NCBI RefSeq assembly: GCF_036379515.1
Contig: NZ_DASVGN010000027.1
Span: forward strand, 184,399 to 248,398
DNA length: 64,000 nucleotides
Direction of reading: 5' to 3'
Source: Castellaniella sp036379515
Lineage (GTDB): Bacteria; Pseudomonadota; Gammaproteobacteria; Burkholderiales; Burkholderiaceae_B
Below, piece by piece: positions 37,771-47,112 of this stretch (the first letter of the stretch is position 1; every line of letters begins with the position of its first letter). The notes under the pieces were generated by a model, which did not search any database, had not been told where the DNA came from, and saw only the letters and a list, made by a program, of their open reading frames with translations. The position numbers and the translations under genes were made by a program.

Positions 37771-38997
37771 CTAGTTCATGAACCACTCCTTCATGCGCGC
37801 CAGAATGGACTTGACGGTCCCTTTCTGTTGCGCAACTTTGCGACCTCGAGCGCGCTGCATGCGTGCCTCGGTCAACAAACCCATCGCCGTCGCGAAGCGC
37901 GGATTGCGCATCACGTCGGACAGACTCCCTTCATACATCGGGGTGGCGACCCGAACCGGCTTGAGAAACACGTCTTCGGCCAACTCCACGATTCCGGGCA
38001 TGAGCGCCGTGCCGCCTGTCAGGACAACACCTGAAGACAGCAGCTCTTCGTACCCCGATTCGCGCACCACCTGCTGCACAAATCCAAATAATTCTTCCAG
38101 CCTCGGCTCGATCACGGCGCCCAGAGCCTGCCGCTTGACGCTGCGGTTGGGGCGATCCCCCAGCCCCGGCACCTCGATCATCTCTTCGGCGTCGGCCAGC
38201 ACCTGCTTGGCAATGCCGTACCGCAGCTTGATCTCTTCTGCATCCGGGGTGGGCGTGCGCAGCATGGCGGCGATGTCGCTGGTCACCTGATCCCCCGCAA
38301 TGGGGATGACGGCGGTATGGCGGATCGCCCCTCCGGTATAAATAGCGATGTCTGTCGTGCCACCACCGATATCGACCAGCACCACGCCCAGTTCTTTCTC
38401 GTCCACCGTCAGACACGCGAGACTGGAGGCCAGCGGCTGCAGCACCAGGTCCTGCACTTCGAGTCCGCAGCGGCGCACGCACTTGACGATGTTTTGCACT
38501 GCGCTGACGGCACCAGTAACGATGTGCACGCGGACTTCCAGGCGCATGCCGCTCATGCCGATCGGTTCACGGATGTCTTCCTGCGCATCGACGATGAATT
38601 CCTGCGTCAGCACATGCAGCACCTGCTGATCCGTGGGGATGTTCACCGCCTTGGCGGTCTCGATGACCCGCGAAACGTCCGTGGCGGTCACTTCCTTGTC
38701 CTTGACCGCCACCATCCCGCTGGAGTTGAAACTGGTGATATGGCTGCCGGCAATTCCGGTGTAGACCTCGCGGATCTTGCAGTCCGCCATGAGCTCGGCT
38801 TCTTCCAGGGCGCGCTGAATGGAGTTGACGGTGGACTCGATGTTGACCACCACCCCCTTGCGCATGCCTTCGGACTCGTGCTGCCCCAGGCCCAGCACCT
38901 CAAACCCGCCATCCGGCAGGATCTCTGCGACCACGGCCACCACTTTGCTGGTGCCGATATCGAGAGCAACGATCAGGTCTTTGATGTCACGGGTCAT
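37771..38997 (-). CDS. ftsA: Cell division protein FtsA
   Basis: 408 residues of the actin-like fold: phosphate loop VALDIGTSKVVAVVAEI, the SHS2 (1C) region, and VLVDIGGGTTDIAIYTGG and VVLTGGTALMPG as phosphate-2 and adenosine motifs. The last residues (SILARMKEWF) form the amphipathic helix that tethers FtsZ to the membrane. Overlaps the ftsQ stop by 4 bases. Confidence 0.98.
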   Translation of the reverse strand: MTRDIKDLIVALDIGTSKVVAVVAEILPDGGFEVLGLGQHESEGMRKGVVVNIESTVNSIQRALEEAELMADCKIREVYTGIAGSHITSFNSSGMVAVKDKEVTATDVSRVIETAKAVNIPTDQQVLHVLTQEFIVDAQEDIREPIGMSGMRLEVRVHIVTGAVSAVQNIVKCVRRCGLEVQDLVLQPLASSLACLTVDEKELGVVLVDIGGGTTDIAIYTGGAIRHTAVIPIAGDQVTSDIAAMLRTPTPDAEEIKLRYGIAKQVLADAEEMIEVPGLGDRPNRSVKRQALGAVIEPRLEELFGFVQQVVRESGYEELLSSGVVLTGGTALMPGIVELAEDVFLKPVRVATPMYEGSLSDVMRNPRFATAMGLLTEARMQRARGRKVAQQKGTVKSILARMKEWFMN

Positions 38998-39797
38998 GGT
39001 TTGGGCGAGGACTTAGTAGCGTTGTTTTCGGGCGCCAGCGTGATGGCGAATCCATTGGGGTAGCGCAAATCGGCGCTGGCAATCAGGCGGGTTCCCAGCC
39101 TACGGGTCAGATCGGGCCAGGCTTGAACGAAGCGCTCGATCCGTGTAGCAAACGGCAATGCGCCTGAGCGGCCATGCGGGTCGGCAACATCAGCCGCCGG
39201 GTCACGCCCCAGCGTCAGATGCACCCCGTCAGACAAGGTCACTTCCCAGGCATAGCGCGGGGTAAGAGTGGCTTCACGCACACTCAGGCCCAACGGGGCG
39301 AACCAACGCACGATCTCGGCGTAGCGCTGTACCACCAGCCGCTCCGAACTGTCCGGACCATTGAGTTGCGGCAGCTTCAGATCGTCTGGCAGCTCCCCTC
39401 GATTGGCGGTGAAGGCCTCACCCCAGGTATTGATCATCTGGTTCTCGTTCCAATACGCAAGCGGCTGTTCTTCCTCGATGCGTATGCGCAAAGTGGAAGG
39501 CCAGATACGCTGCACGGCCACGTGCCGAACCCAGGGAGTGGATTCAATGAGCTTACGCACCTGATTCAAATTCACCAGAAAGAAATTGCCTTCGACACGG
39601 CCCGCCAAGGCCGTCTGCAGACTCAGCGGCGTGATGTACTGCAGACTGGGGCTGGCCAGCGGTGCAATTTCGATTTTCTTGATCGCGAAATACGGACGCC
39701 GGACGACCCAGCTCACTGCCCCCGCCACAATCGCCAACACGGCCAGCAGGGCCAGCAGATTGGCAATCAGGTTGGTGAGGCGGGCTTCGGCAAACAC
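38994..39797 (-). CDS. ftsQ: Cell division protein FtsQ
   Basis: 267 residues. Short cytoplasmic tail, one membrane helix (about 10-32, LIANLLALLAVLAIVAGAV), then a periplasmic POTRA domain (YFAIKKIEIAPL...) and beta domain (WVRHVAVQRIWPSTLRIRIE). FtsQ links early and late divisome proteins through FtsB and FtsL. 9 bases after ddl and overlapping ftsA. Confidence 0.96.
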   Translation of the reverse strand: MFAEARLTNLIANLLALLAVLAIVAGAVSWVVRRPYFAIKKIEIAPLASPSLQYITPLSLQTALAGRVEGNFFLVNLNQVRKLIESTPWVRHVAVQRIWPSTLRIRIEEEQPLAYWNENQMINTWGEAFTANRGELPDDLKLPQLNGPDSSERLVVQRYAEIVRWFAPLGLSVREATLTPRYAWEVTLSDGVHLTLGRDPAADVADPHGRSGALPFATRIERFVQAWPDLTRRLGTRLIASADLRYPNGFAITLAPENNATKSSPKP

Positions 39798-39806
39798 ATC
39801 CGTCTC

Positions 39807-40754
39807 CTAGGCCACGGCCGACAGGCGCACTTTGCAGCGCGCCGTCGCCAGAATTTCAATACACAAGCGGCCATAACTCATGCCCGCTGCCTTGGCACCC
39901 ATGGGTACCAGAGAGTGCCCCGTCATCCCTGGTGAGGTATTCATTTCCAGCAGCCAGGGACGGTCTTCACCATCGAGCATCAGATCGGCACGCCCCCACC
40001 CTTCGCATCCAAGCGCGCGATAGGCCTGCTCGGACAAGGACTGGACGCGTTGCGCCAAGCCCGGCTCCAGCGGAGCCGGGCACAGATACTGCGTGTCGTT
40101 GGAAACGTACTTGTGCTCGTAGTCGTAATTGCCCTGCGGTGCGACGATCTCGATGACCGGCAGCGCATGGGCTTGCGCGCCCGCGCCCAGGATCGCCACC
40201 GTCAGCTCGCGCCCCTGGATGAACTGCTCGGCCAGGGCCTGCTCGTCGAAGCGGCAGGCCAAGGCCAGCGCTTCAGGCAGCTGCTCAGCGTGGTCGACTC
40301 GCGTGACCCCCAGCGTGGACCCCTCATGAGGCGGCTTGATGATGAGTGGCAAACCCAGTTCGGCCTCCACCCCCTTCGAGTCCGCATCACATGCCAAGGT
40401 TGTGAAGCCCGGGGTCGGCAGGCCATGCTGCAACCACAGTCGCTTGGTCGCGATCTTGTCCATTGCGAGACTGGAGGCCAGCGGGCCACTCCCCGTGTAG
40501 GGAACGTTCAGAAGTTCCAGTGCCCCTTGAATCGTGCCATCCTCGCCGTACCGCCCGTGCAAGGCAATGAAAACGCGCTCGAAGCCTTGATCGGCCAATT
40601 CGGCCAGGCTGTGCAAGCCGGTGTCGAACAGGTGCGCATCCACGCCCTCGTCGCGCAGCGCCTTGCACACGCCAGTCCCTGACATCAGCGACACTTCCCG
40701 CTCCGCCGAGCGCCCTCCGTACAGCACCCCGACACGTCCAAAGGAAGTCGTCAT
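39807..40754 (-). CDS. ddl: D-alanine-D-alanine ligase
   Basis: 315 residues of the ATP-grasp fold: GVLYGGRSAEREVSLMSG at the N-terminus, HGRYGEDGTIQGALELL, PLIIKPPHEGSTLGVTRV for ATP and Mg binding, and LLEMNTSPGMTGHSLVP near the C-terminus. It makes the D-Ala-D-Ala dipeptide used by the MurF half of MurEF. Overlaps the murC stop by 4 bases. Confidence 0.97.
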   Translation of the reverse strand: MTTSFGRVGVLYGGRSAEREVSLMSGTGVCKALRDEGVDAHLFDTGLHSLAELADQGFERVFIALHGRYGEDGTIQGALELLNVPYTGSGPLASSLAMDKIATKRLWLQHGLPTPGFTTLACDADSKGVEAELGLPLIIKPPHEGSTLGVTRVDHAEQLPEALALACRFDEQALAEQFIQGRELTVAILGAGAQAHALPVIEIVAPQGNYDYEHKYVSNDTQYLCPAPLEPGLAQRVQSLSEQAYRALGCEGWGRADLMLDGEDRPWLLEMNTSPGMTGHSLVPMGAKAAGMSYGRLCIEILATARCKVRLSAVA

Positions 40755-42157
40755 AGCGGGCTCCCCAGCTGAACCGGCACGCGACTGATGGAGCCGGCAC
40801 CCATGATGATCACGACGTCGCCGTCGCGCACGAATTCACGAATGGCTGGCGCCATGTCCGCCACGTTTTCGACGAACACCGGCTCCACCTTGCCGGCCAC
40901 CCGCAAGCCACGGGCAAGCGACCGACCGTCGGCAGCGACCAGCGGGGGTTCTCCCGCCGGATAGACTTCCGTCAGAAGGACCGCATCGGCAGAACTGAGA
41001 ACTCGCACGAAATCTTCGAAGCAGTCGCGGGTCCGGGTATAGCGGTGCGGCTGGAACGCCAGCACGATGCGGCGTTCGGGCCAGGCACCGCGCGCGGCCG
41101 CCAAGGTGGCGGCCATCTCGGCCGGGTGATGTCCGTAATCATCGACTACCGTATAGGTGCCCCCGCCTTGGGCCGCCGATACCGGGAAACGCCCAATCTG
41201 AGTGAAACGCCGCCCCACGCCACGAAACTGCGCCAATGCTTCCTGAATGGCGGCATCGGACACCCCGAGCTCGGTGGCCACGGCAATACTGGCCAAGGCA
41301 TTGAGCACGTTGTGCCGGCCCGGCAGATTGAGTCGCACCGGCAAGGGCGGCAAGGTGCCGTCCGGTCCCTGGCGTTCAGCTACGAACTGCATGGCGGTAC
41401 CATCGGTACGGATGTCGTGAGCCCGCACTTGCGCGGGGGCATCAATGCCGTACGTGGTGACCGAACGCGACACGAAGGGAATGATCTCGCGCACGTTGGG
41501 ATCGTCCACGCAGAGCACGGCACTGCCATAGAACGGCAGACGATGCGTGAACTCGACGAAGGCACTTTTCAGACGTGCGACGTCGTGTCCGTACGTGTCC
41601 ATGTGGTCCATGTCGATGTTGGTGATGATCGCGGTCACCGGCAACAGATTCAGGAAGGACGCATCGGACTCGTCGGCCTCGACGACGATGTAATCCCCTT
41701 GCCCCAAGCGAGCATTGGCATCGGCTGCATTGAGCCTCCCACCAATGACGAAGGTGGGGTCCAGCCCGCCCGCCGCCAGCACACTGGCGACCAGGCTGGT
41801 GGTGGTCGTCTTGCCGTGCGTACCGGCTACGGCGATGCCCAGCTTCAGGCGCATCAGTTCCGCGAGCATCAAGGCACGCGGCACGACCGGGACGTGGGCT
41901 GCTCGCGCGGCCAGGACCTCGGGATTGTCGGCATGAATGGCGCTGGATGTGACGATGGCACCCGCGCCGGCGATATGCTCGGCAGCATGGCCGATCATAA
42001 TGCGCGCCCCGAGCGCCGCCAGACGTTGCGTGACAGCGGTTTCCTGGATGTCGGACCCGCTGACGACGTAGCCCTGATTGAGCAGAACTTCGGCAATCCC
42101 GCTCATGCCCGAGCCGCCAATGCCGACGAAGTGAATATGGTGTATGCGGTGCTTCAT
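40751..42157 (-). CDS. murC: UDP-N-acetylmuramate-L-alanine ligase MurC
   Basis: 468 residues from ATG 42157 with AGAGGA upstream. FVGIGGSGMSGIAEVLLNQG at the UDP-binding domain, the P-loop AVAGTHGKTTTTSLVASVL, and C-terminal DDYGHHPAEMAATL. Adds L-alanine, the first residue of the stem peptide. Overlaps the murG stop by 4 bases; the frame extends upstream but only inside murG. Confidence 0.97.
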   Translation of the reverse strand: MKHRIHHIHFVGIGGSGMSGIAEVLLNQGYVVSGSDIQETAVTQRLAALGARIMIGHAAEHIAGAGAIVTSSAIHADNPEVLAARAAHVPVVPRALMLAELMRLKLGIAVAGTHGKTTTTSLVASVLAAGGLDPTFVIGGRLNAADANARLGQGDYIVVEADESDASFLNLLPVTAIITNIDMDHMDTYGHDVARLKSAFVEFTHRLPFYGSAVLCVDDPNVREIIPFVSRSVTTYGIDAPAQVRAHDIRTDGTAMQFVAERQGPDGTLPPLPVRLNLPGRHNVLNALASIAVATELGVSDAAIQEALAQFRGVGRRFTQIGRFPVSAAQGGGTYTVVDDYGHHPAEMAATLAAARGAWPERRIVLAFQPHRYTRTRDCFEDFVRVLSSADAVLLTEVYPAGEPPLVAADGRSLARGLRVAGKVEPVFVENVADMAPAIREFVRDGDVVIIMGAGSISRVPVQLGSPL

Positions 42158-43227
42158 GCCGATTCCTCTTGGGTATGGACGCACGCTTCGGCGATGAGCT
42201 GTGCAGCATTCAAACTTGCGTGTTCGTGGGCGTGAGTCGCCACGGCGGACAGCTCGGCCCGCTGGCGCGGCTGCAGCCAGGCGGCCAGCGAGGCGTCGTC
42301 CAGATCGGTCTGGCGCATCATCCAGCCTCCGGCGCACTCAGAGAGATAGCGGGCGTTGGCGGTCTGGTGGTCGTCGATGGCGCCAGGCAGCGGCACAAAC
42401 AGCGCGGCCACACCCACGGCAGCGACTTCGGCCACCGTCATCGCCCCGGCTCGGCAAATGACCAGGTCAGCCTCTGCCATGGCAGCCGCCACGTCATCGA
42501 TGAACGCGGAGACCTCGGCTTCGATGGGGAGCGACTCATACACCTGCCGCACCGCCTCTGCGTGGCGCTGACCTGCCTGGTGACGCACGCGTGGCCGGAA
42601 TTCTTCCGGCAGGCGCGCGACGGCCTGCGGTACCAGCTCGTTCAGGCGAGCAGCCCCCTGGCTCCCTCCCAGAACGAGCAGATTCAAACGGCCTACACGG
42701 CGGGCGTAGCGCTGCGTGGCGGGCTCGACTGCAGTGAAGGCGGCTCGCACCGGATTGCCGACCATCAAGGCCCCCGGCAGAGCCCCCGGAAAGCCCACCA
42801 ATACACGGCGGGCCACCCGTGCCAGCCAACGATTCGCTGTCCCGGCCACGGCGTTCTGCTCGTGAATCACCAGAGGGATACCGGAGCACCGAGCCATCAT
42901 CCCGCCCGGAAAGGCCACATAGCCACCCATGCCGAGCACGACGTCAGGGCGATGCTGCCTGAGCAGCACACGCACCTGCCAGCAGGCCACCGCCAAGGTG
43001 AAAGGAAGCTTGAGCAAGGTTTTCAGCCCCTTGCCGCGAACGCCGCCAAAACGCAGCGGCAGGAGCGTAATGCCATGCTCCGGCACGAGGCGCCCTTCCA
43101 TGCGATCGGGATCTCCCAGCCAGAGAATGCGCCAGCCCTGAGCCTGCAAGACTTCGGCCACGGCAAGACCCGGCATGATATGCCCGCCTGTGCCGCCCGC
43201 CATGATGAGGATCGTGCGCTGCGTCAT
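42154..43227 (-). CDS. murG: UDP-GlcNAc:undecaprenyl-pyrophosphoryl-MurNAc-pentapeptide GlcNAc transferase MurG
   Basis: 357 residues from ATG 43227 (GGGGGAAG upstream). GT28 glycosyltransferase: N-terminal ILIMAGGTGGHIMPGLAVA, then GMGGYVAFPGG, LLVLGGSQGAARLNELVP and the UDP-GlcNAc site VICRAGAMTVAEVAAVG. Converts lipid I to lipid II on the inner face of the membrane. 4-base overlap with the ftsW stop. Confidence 0.97.
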   Translation of the reverse strand: MTQRTILIMAGGTGGHIMPGLAVAEVLQAQGWRILWLGDPDRMEGRLVPEHGITLLPLRFGGVRGKGLKTLLKLPFTLAVACWQVRVLLRQHRPDVVLGMGGYVAFPGGMMARCSGIPLVIHEQNAVAGTANRWLARVARRVLVGFPGALPGALMVGNPVRAAFTAVEPATQRYARRVGRLNLLVLGGSQGAARLNELVPQAVARLPEEFRPRVRHQAGQRHAEAVRQVYESLPIEAEVSAFIDDVAAAMAEADLVICRAGAMTVAEVAAVGVAALFVPLPGAIDDHQTANARYLSECAGGWMMRQTDLDDASLAAWLQPRQRAELSAVATHAHEHASLNAAQLIAEACVHTQEESA

Positions 43228-44417
43228 CGCCGCTTCCCCCTCATCATGCATCGGGTTTCGTAATCCACGCGCAGCAAAAGCGCGATGGCCACGAGATTCA
43301 TGACGATACCGGAGCCGCCGTAACTCACCAGCGGCAAGGTCAGGCCTTTGGTGGGCAACAAGCCCACCACCACGCCCACGTTGATGAAGGCCTGCACGCC
43401 AAACCAGAGCGCCACGCCTTGAGCCACCAGCCCATCGAACACGCGGTCCAGCACCATGGCCTGACGCGCGATGTCGAACCCCCGGATCACGACATAGGCG
43501 AATACGGCCAGCAGGCACAGCACGCCGACAAAACCCAGCTCTTCACCAATCACGGCCACGATGAAGTCGGTATGCGCTTCCGGCAGGTAATGCAGTTTTT
43601 CGATGCTGTCGCCCAACCCCACACCGAACCATTCGCCGCGCCCCAGCGCAATCAGCGAATGCGAAAGCTGATAGGCGCTGCCGTAGGTATTTTCGGGGTT
43701 CCAGGGATCGAGGTAGACGAAAATCCGCTCGCGGCGCCACGGGGACGCCCAGATCAGCAACATGAAGCTCCCCATCACGATCCCCAGGAGCGTGGTGAAC
43801 AGCTTCAGATTGATGCCCCCAATGAACAGGATACCCACAGCAATCGCGCCAATGACGATGAAGGCACCCAGATCGGGTTCCAGCAGCAGCAGCAGGCCCA
43901 CCAGGGTCAGGGCCATGGCCATGGGGAGGAAGCCGCGCAGGAAGCCTTGCAGGTGAGCCTGCTTGCGCACCACGTAGTCTGCGGCATACAGCAGCACCAC
44001 GACTTTCATCAGCTCTGACGGCTGAAAATTCAAGGGACCCAGGGCAATCCAGCGGCGCGCCCCGTTCACCTCACGTCCGATGCCAGGTACCAGCACCACC
44101 ACAAGCATGAGCAGCGCGATGGCAAAAAGAGGCAAGGCGACTTTTTGCCAGACCTTCATGGGCACGCTGGCAGTGAACAAGGCTGCGACGAGCCCCACGA
44201 GGATGAAGACTGCGTGCCGTCCTACGAAATAGAACCGTCCGTAGCTTTCGTAGCGAGGACCATCAGACAGTGCAATCGAGGCCGAATACACCATCAGCAG
44301 GCCGAAGAGCACCAGCGCAATGACAGCCACGATGACCCCGACGTCTACGCTGGCCATGGTCGTGCGCCCGGGACGCACCGAGTTCAGGCTGGAGGTCAGA
44401 TCGCGGAACACGCTCAT
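43224..44417 (-). CDS. ftsW: Peptidoglycan glycosyltransferase FtsW (SEDS)
   Basis: 397 residues from ATG 44417, with GGGGAGGT just upstream. About ten membrane helices; SEDS signatures FQPSELMKVVVLLYAADYV and HTDFIVAVIGEELGFVGVL, and GVVVGLLPTKGLTLPLVSYGG near the end. Polymerises septal glycan together with FtsI. Overlaps the murD stop by 4 bases. Confidence 0.97.
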   Translation of the reverse strand: MSVFRDLTSSLNSVRPGRTTMASVDVGVIVAVIALVLFGLLMVYSASIALSDGPRYESYGRFYFVGRHAVFILVGLVAALFTASVPMKVWQKVALPLFAIALLMLVVVLVPGIGREVNGARRWIALGPLNFQPSELMKVVVLLYAADYVVRKQAHLQGFLRGFLPMAMALTLVGLLLLLEPDLGAFIVIGAIAVGILFIGGINLKLFTTLLGIVMGSFMLLIWASPWRRERIFVYLDPWNPENTYGSAYQLSHSLIALGRGEWFGVGLGDSIEKLHYLPEAHTDFIVAVIGEELGFVGVLCLLAVFAYVVIRGFDIARQAMVLDRVFDGLVAQGVALWFGVQAFINVGVVVGLLPTKGLTLPLVSYGGSGIVMNLVAIALLLRVDYETRCMMRGKRR

Positions 44418-45943
44418 GCCACCTCCCCGTGATCCAGCGCCAACTCGCGCACCGCCTCGATGAAGCAGGCGCTGCGATGGGCATAGTTGCGGAACATGTC
44501 CATGCTGGCGCAGGCCGGTGACAGCATCACGCCATCTCCCGGCTGAGCCAAGGCCATGGCACGCACCACCGACTGTTCCAAGGTTTCGCAGGACTCGAGC
44601 AAGACACCGCAATCAGCCAGCGCCTCGGCAATCCGCGGACCGTCCTGTCCGATCAACAGTACTGCGCGCGCATGGGCACGCACGGCGGGTGCCAGCGGAG
44701 AGAAATCCTGGCCCTTGCCCAGCCCGCCTGCAATCAGGACGACCGGCCGCACACATGCCCGCAGCGCCGCCAAGGTCGCCCCTACGTTGGTGCCCTTGCT
44801 GTCGTCGATGAAATCCACGCCGGCCACCGTGCGCACCAGTTCGGTGCGATGGGCTTCGCCCTGAAACTCACGCAAGGCGTACAGCATCGGCGCCCAGTCC
44901 AATCCCAGTTCTGCGCCCAAGGCGAGCGCTGCCAGGGCATTCAAGGCGTTGTGCAAGCCCTGAATTTTGAGCGCGTCGACGGGCATCAGAGCCTGAATGC
45001 GCCCAGGCTGCCGCACCCGAACCTGCGCCGAGGCCTTGCGTCGAGGCGAAGCGGCCAAGGGTTCAGCCATTTCAGTGGCTTCTGTGCGCACCAGCCAGGC
45101 GAGCCCCTGCTGCGTCTGCAAGCCCAGATCGCCGGTCAGCACCGGCAGGCCGCTCCCGAAGCTGCGAACAGACTCGGCGGCCAGATCGTCGACCATGGCG
45201 CGGACCCAGGTGTCGTCGCGATTCACGACTGCGACCCTGGCCATGTGCAGCAGCCGCGCCTTGGCCTTTGCATAGGCCTGCATGTCGCCATGCCAGTCCA
45301 GATGATCCTGAGTCAGGTTGAGCACGACACCCACGTCGGGCTGCAGGGTCGAGGTGGTTTCCAGCTGGAAGCTGGAGAGTTCCAGGACCCAGATGTCCGG
45401 CAAGTCATTCTGCGCGAGCGCATCCTGCAGGCTCGCCAGCGCAGCCGGGCTGATGTTGCCCGCCGCGCGTACGCTGACACCGCAGCGATGGGCCAGATGA
45501 CGCGTGAGCGACGTAACAGTCGTCTTGCCGTTGGTCCCGGTCACGGCCGCAAGGCGCGGGGCGTAGCCCTGAGCGCGCAGATCCGCCAAGGCGCGCGCAA
45601 ACAGCTCGATCTCACCCAGGACCTCGATCTTGCGTGCACGCGCGGCCGCCAGCAGCTCGCTGACAGGAGACAGATGAGGATTCAGGCCAGGACTCAGGAC
45701 CAGCGTATGCACGCCCTCGAGCGCCGAGACATCCAGGGCATCGGATCCCAGGCACAGGTCTGCAGTCACGCCATCAGCGAGCAGCGCGTCCAGCGCACCC
45801 GGCCGTTCACGCGTGTCCAGGATGCGCAAGGACGCACCCTGGGCTGCACACCAACGAGCAGCCGCCAACCCCGTCTCACCCAGCCCAAGGATGAGAACGT
45901 GGCCATCGCGCCGCACGGAGGGGAATGAATAATCCTGACTCAT
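44414..45943 (-). CDS. murD: UDP-N-acetylmuramoylalanine-D-glutamate ligase MurD
   Basis: 509 residues, somewhat longer than E. coli MurD (438): an insertion-like stretch lies near residues 300-320 (MAEPLAASPRRKASAQVRVR). Key motifs: ILGLGETGLAAARW, P-loop AVTGTNGKTTVTSLTRHL, NLTQDHLDWHG and the C-terminal DDSKGTNVGATLAAL. Adds D-glutamate to the stem peptide. 4-base overlap with mraY. Confidence 0.97.
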   Translation of the reverse strand: MSQDYSFPSVRRDGHVLILGLGETGLAAARWCAAQGASLRILDTRERPGALDALLADGVTADLCLGSDALDVSALEGVHTLVLSPGLNPHLSPVSELLAAARARKIEVLGEIELFARALADLRAQGYAPRLAAVTGTNGKTTVTSLTRHLAHRCGVSVRAAGNISPAALASLQDALAQNDLPDIWVLELSSFQLETTSTLQPDVGVVLNLTQDHLDWHGDMQAYAKAKARLLHMARVAVVNRDDTWVRAMVDDLAAESVRSFGSGLPVLTGDLGLQTQQGLAWLVRTEATEMAEPLAASPRRKASAQVRVRQPGRIQALMPVDALKIQGLHNALNALAALALGAELGLDWAPMLYALREFQGEAHRTELVRTVAGVDFIDDSKGTNVGATLAALRACVRPVVLIAGGLGKGQDFSPLAPAVRAHARAVLLIGQDGPRIAEALADCGVLLESCETLEQSVVRAMALAQPGDGVMLSPACASMDMFRNYAHRSACFIEAVRELALDHGEVA

Positions 45944-47112
45944 CGCAATTTCAGACTCGACAGGCCCACAAGGACCAGCATCATGGTGATGATCCAGAAA
46001 CGGACCACCACCTGGGTTTCTTTCCAGCCGCTCACTTCAAAATGATGGTGCAGCGGCGCCATGCGAAAGATCCGGCGCCCCTCGCCATACCGTTTCTTGG
46101 TGTACTTGAACCAGGACACCTGCAGCATCACCGACAGCGTCTCGACGACGAACACACCGCCCATGATGAAGAGCACGATCTCCTGGCGCACGATGACCGC
46201 AATGGTCCCCAGCGCGCCCCCCAATGCCAGCGCACCCACGTCCCCCATGAAGACCTGGGCGGGATACGTGTTGAACCACAAAAAGGCCAATCCCGCTCCA
46301 GCAATTGCGGCACAGAGCACCATCAGTTCCGAAGCCCCCGGGATGTAGGGGAACAAGAGATAGCGGGAGTAATCCACACGTCCCACGACGTAGGCGAACA
46401 CGCCCAGCGCGGTGCCCACCATCACCGTCGGCATGATGGCCAGGCCATCGAGGCCATCCGTGAGATTCACCGCATTGCTGGAACCCACGATCACCAGCCA
46501 GGTCAGAATGACGAAGCCGAAGACGCCCAGCGGATAGCTCACGCTCTTGAAGAAGGGCACGATGAGGTCCGCCCGCGTGGGCAGGGGCATGGTAAAGCCG
46601 CTGAGCACCCAATCCCGGAAGAGCGGCCAGAGGTCCGCGTTGGCGGGAGCAGACACCGCAAAGCTCAGGTAGACCGCCGCCACGGCGCCGATGATGGCTT
46701 GCCAGAAGAATTTCTGCCGTGCCGGCATCCCTTCGGGATCGTGATGCACGACCTTTCGGTAATCGTCGGCCCAGCCAATCCACCCAAAACCAAAGGTCAC
46801 CAGCAGGACCACCCACACGAAGCGATTGGTCCAATCGGCCCACAACAAAGTGCTGATCCCAATGGAGATGAGAATGAGAGCACCACCCATGGTGGGCGTG
46901 CCATTTTTTTGCAGGTGTGACTTGGGCCCATAGCTGCGCACGGCCTGCCCTATCTTCATCACCGTCAGGCGGCGAATCAACCATGGGCCGGCCAACAGAC
47001 CGATGGCCAGCGAGGTCGCGCAGGCCAGCAGGGCCCGGAAGGTGATGTATTCGACCACGCCGAAAGCGCGGAAGTGTTCGTCTGACAACCAGCGCGCGAG
47101 TTCAAGCAGCAT
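45940..47112 (-). CDS. mraY: Phospho-MurNAc-pentapeptide translocase MraY
   Basis: 390 residues from ATG 47112. About ten helices with the conserved cytosolic acidic motifs: GWADDYRKVVHHDPEG, NAVNLTDGLDGLAIMP and the C-terminal HHHFE in PLHHHFEVSG. Transfers phospho-MurNAc-pentapeptide to undecaprenyl phosphate to make lipid I. Overlaps the end of murEF by 11 bases. Confidence 0.97.
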   Translation of the reverse strand: MLLELARWLSDEHFRAFGVVEYITFRALLACATSLAIGLLAGPWLIRRLTVMKIGQAVRSYGPKSHLQKNGTPTMGGALILISIGISTLLWADWTNRFVWVVLLVTFGFGWIGWADDYRKVVHHDPEGMPARQKFFWQAIIGAVAAVYLSFAVSAPANADLWPLFRDWVLSGFTMPLPTRADLIVPFFKSVSYPLGVFGFVILTWLVIVGSSNAVNLTDGLDGLAIMPTVMVGTALGVFAYVVGRVDYSRYLLFPYIPGASELMVLCAAIAGAGLAFLWFNTYPAQVFMGDVGALALGGALGTIAVIVRQEIVLFIMGGVFVVETLSVMLQVSWFKYTKKRYGEGRRIFRMAPLHHHFEVSGWKETQVVVRFWIITMMLVLVGLSSLKLR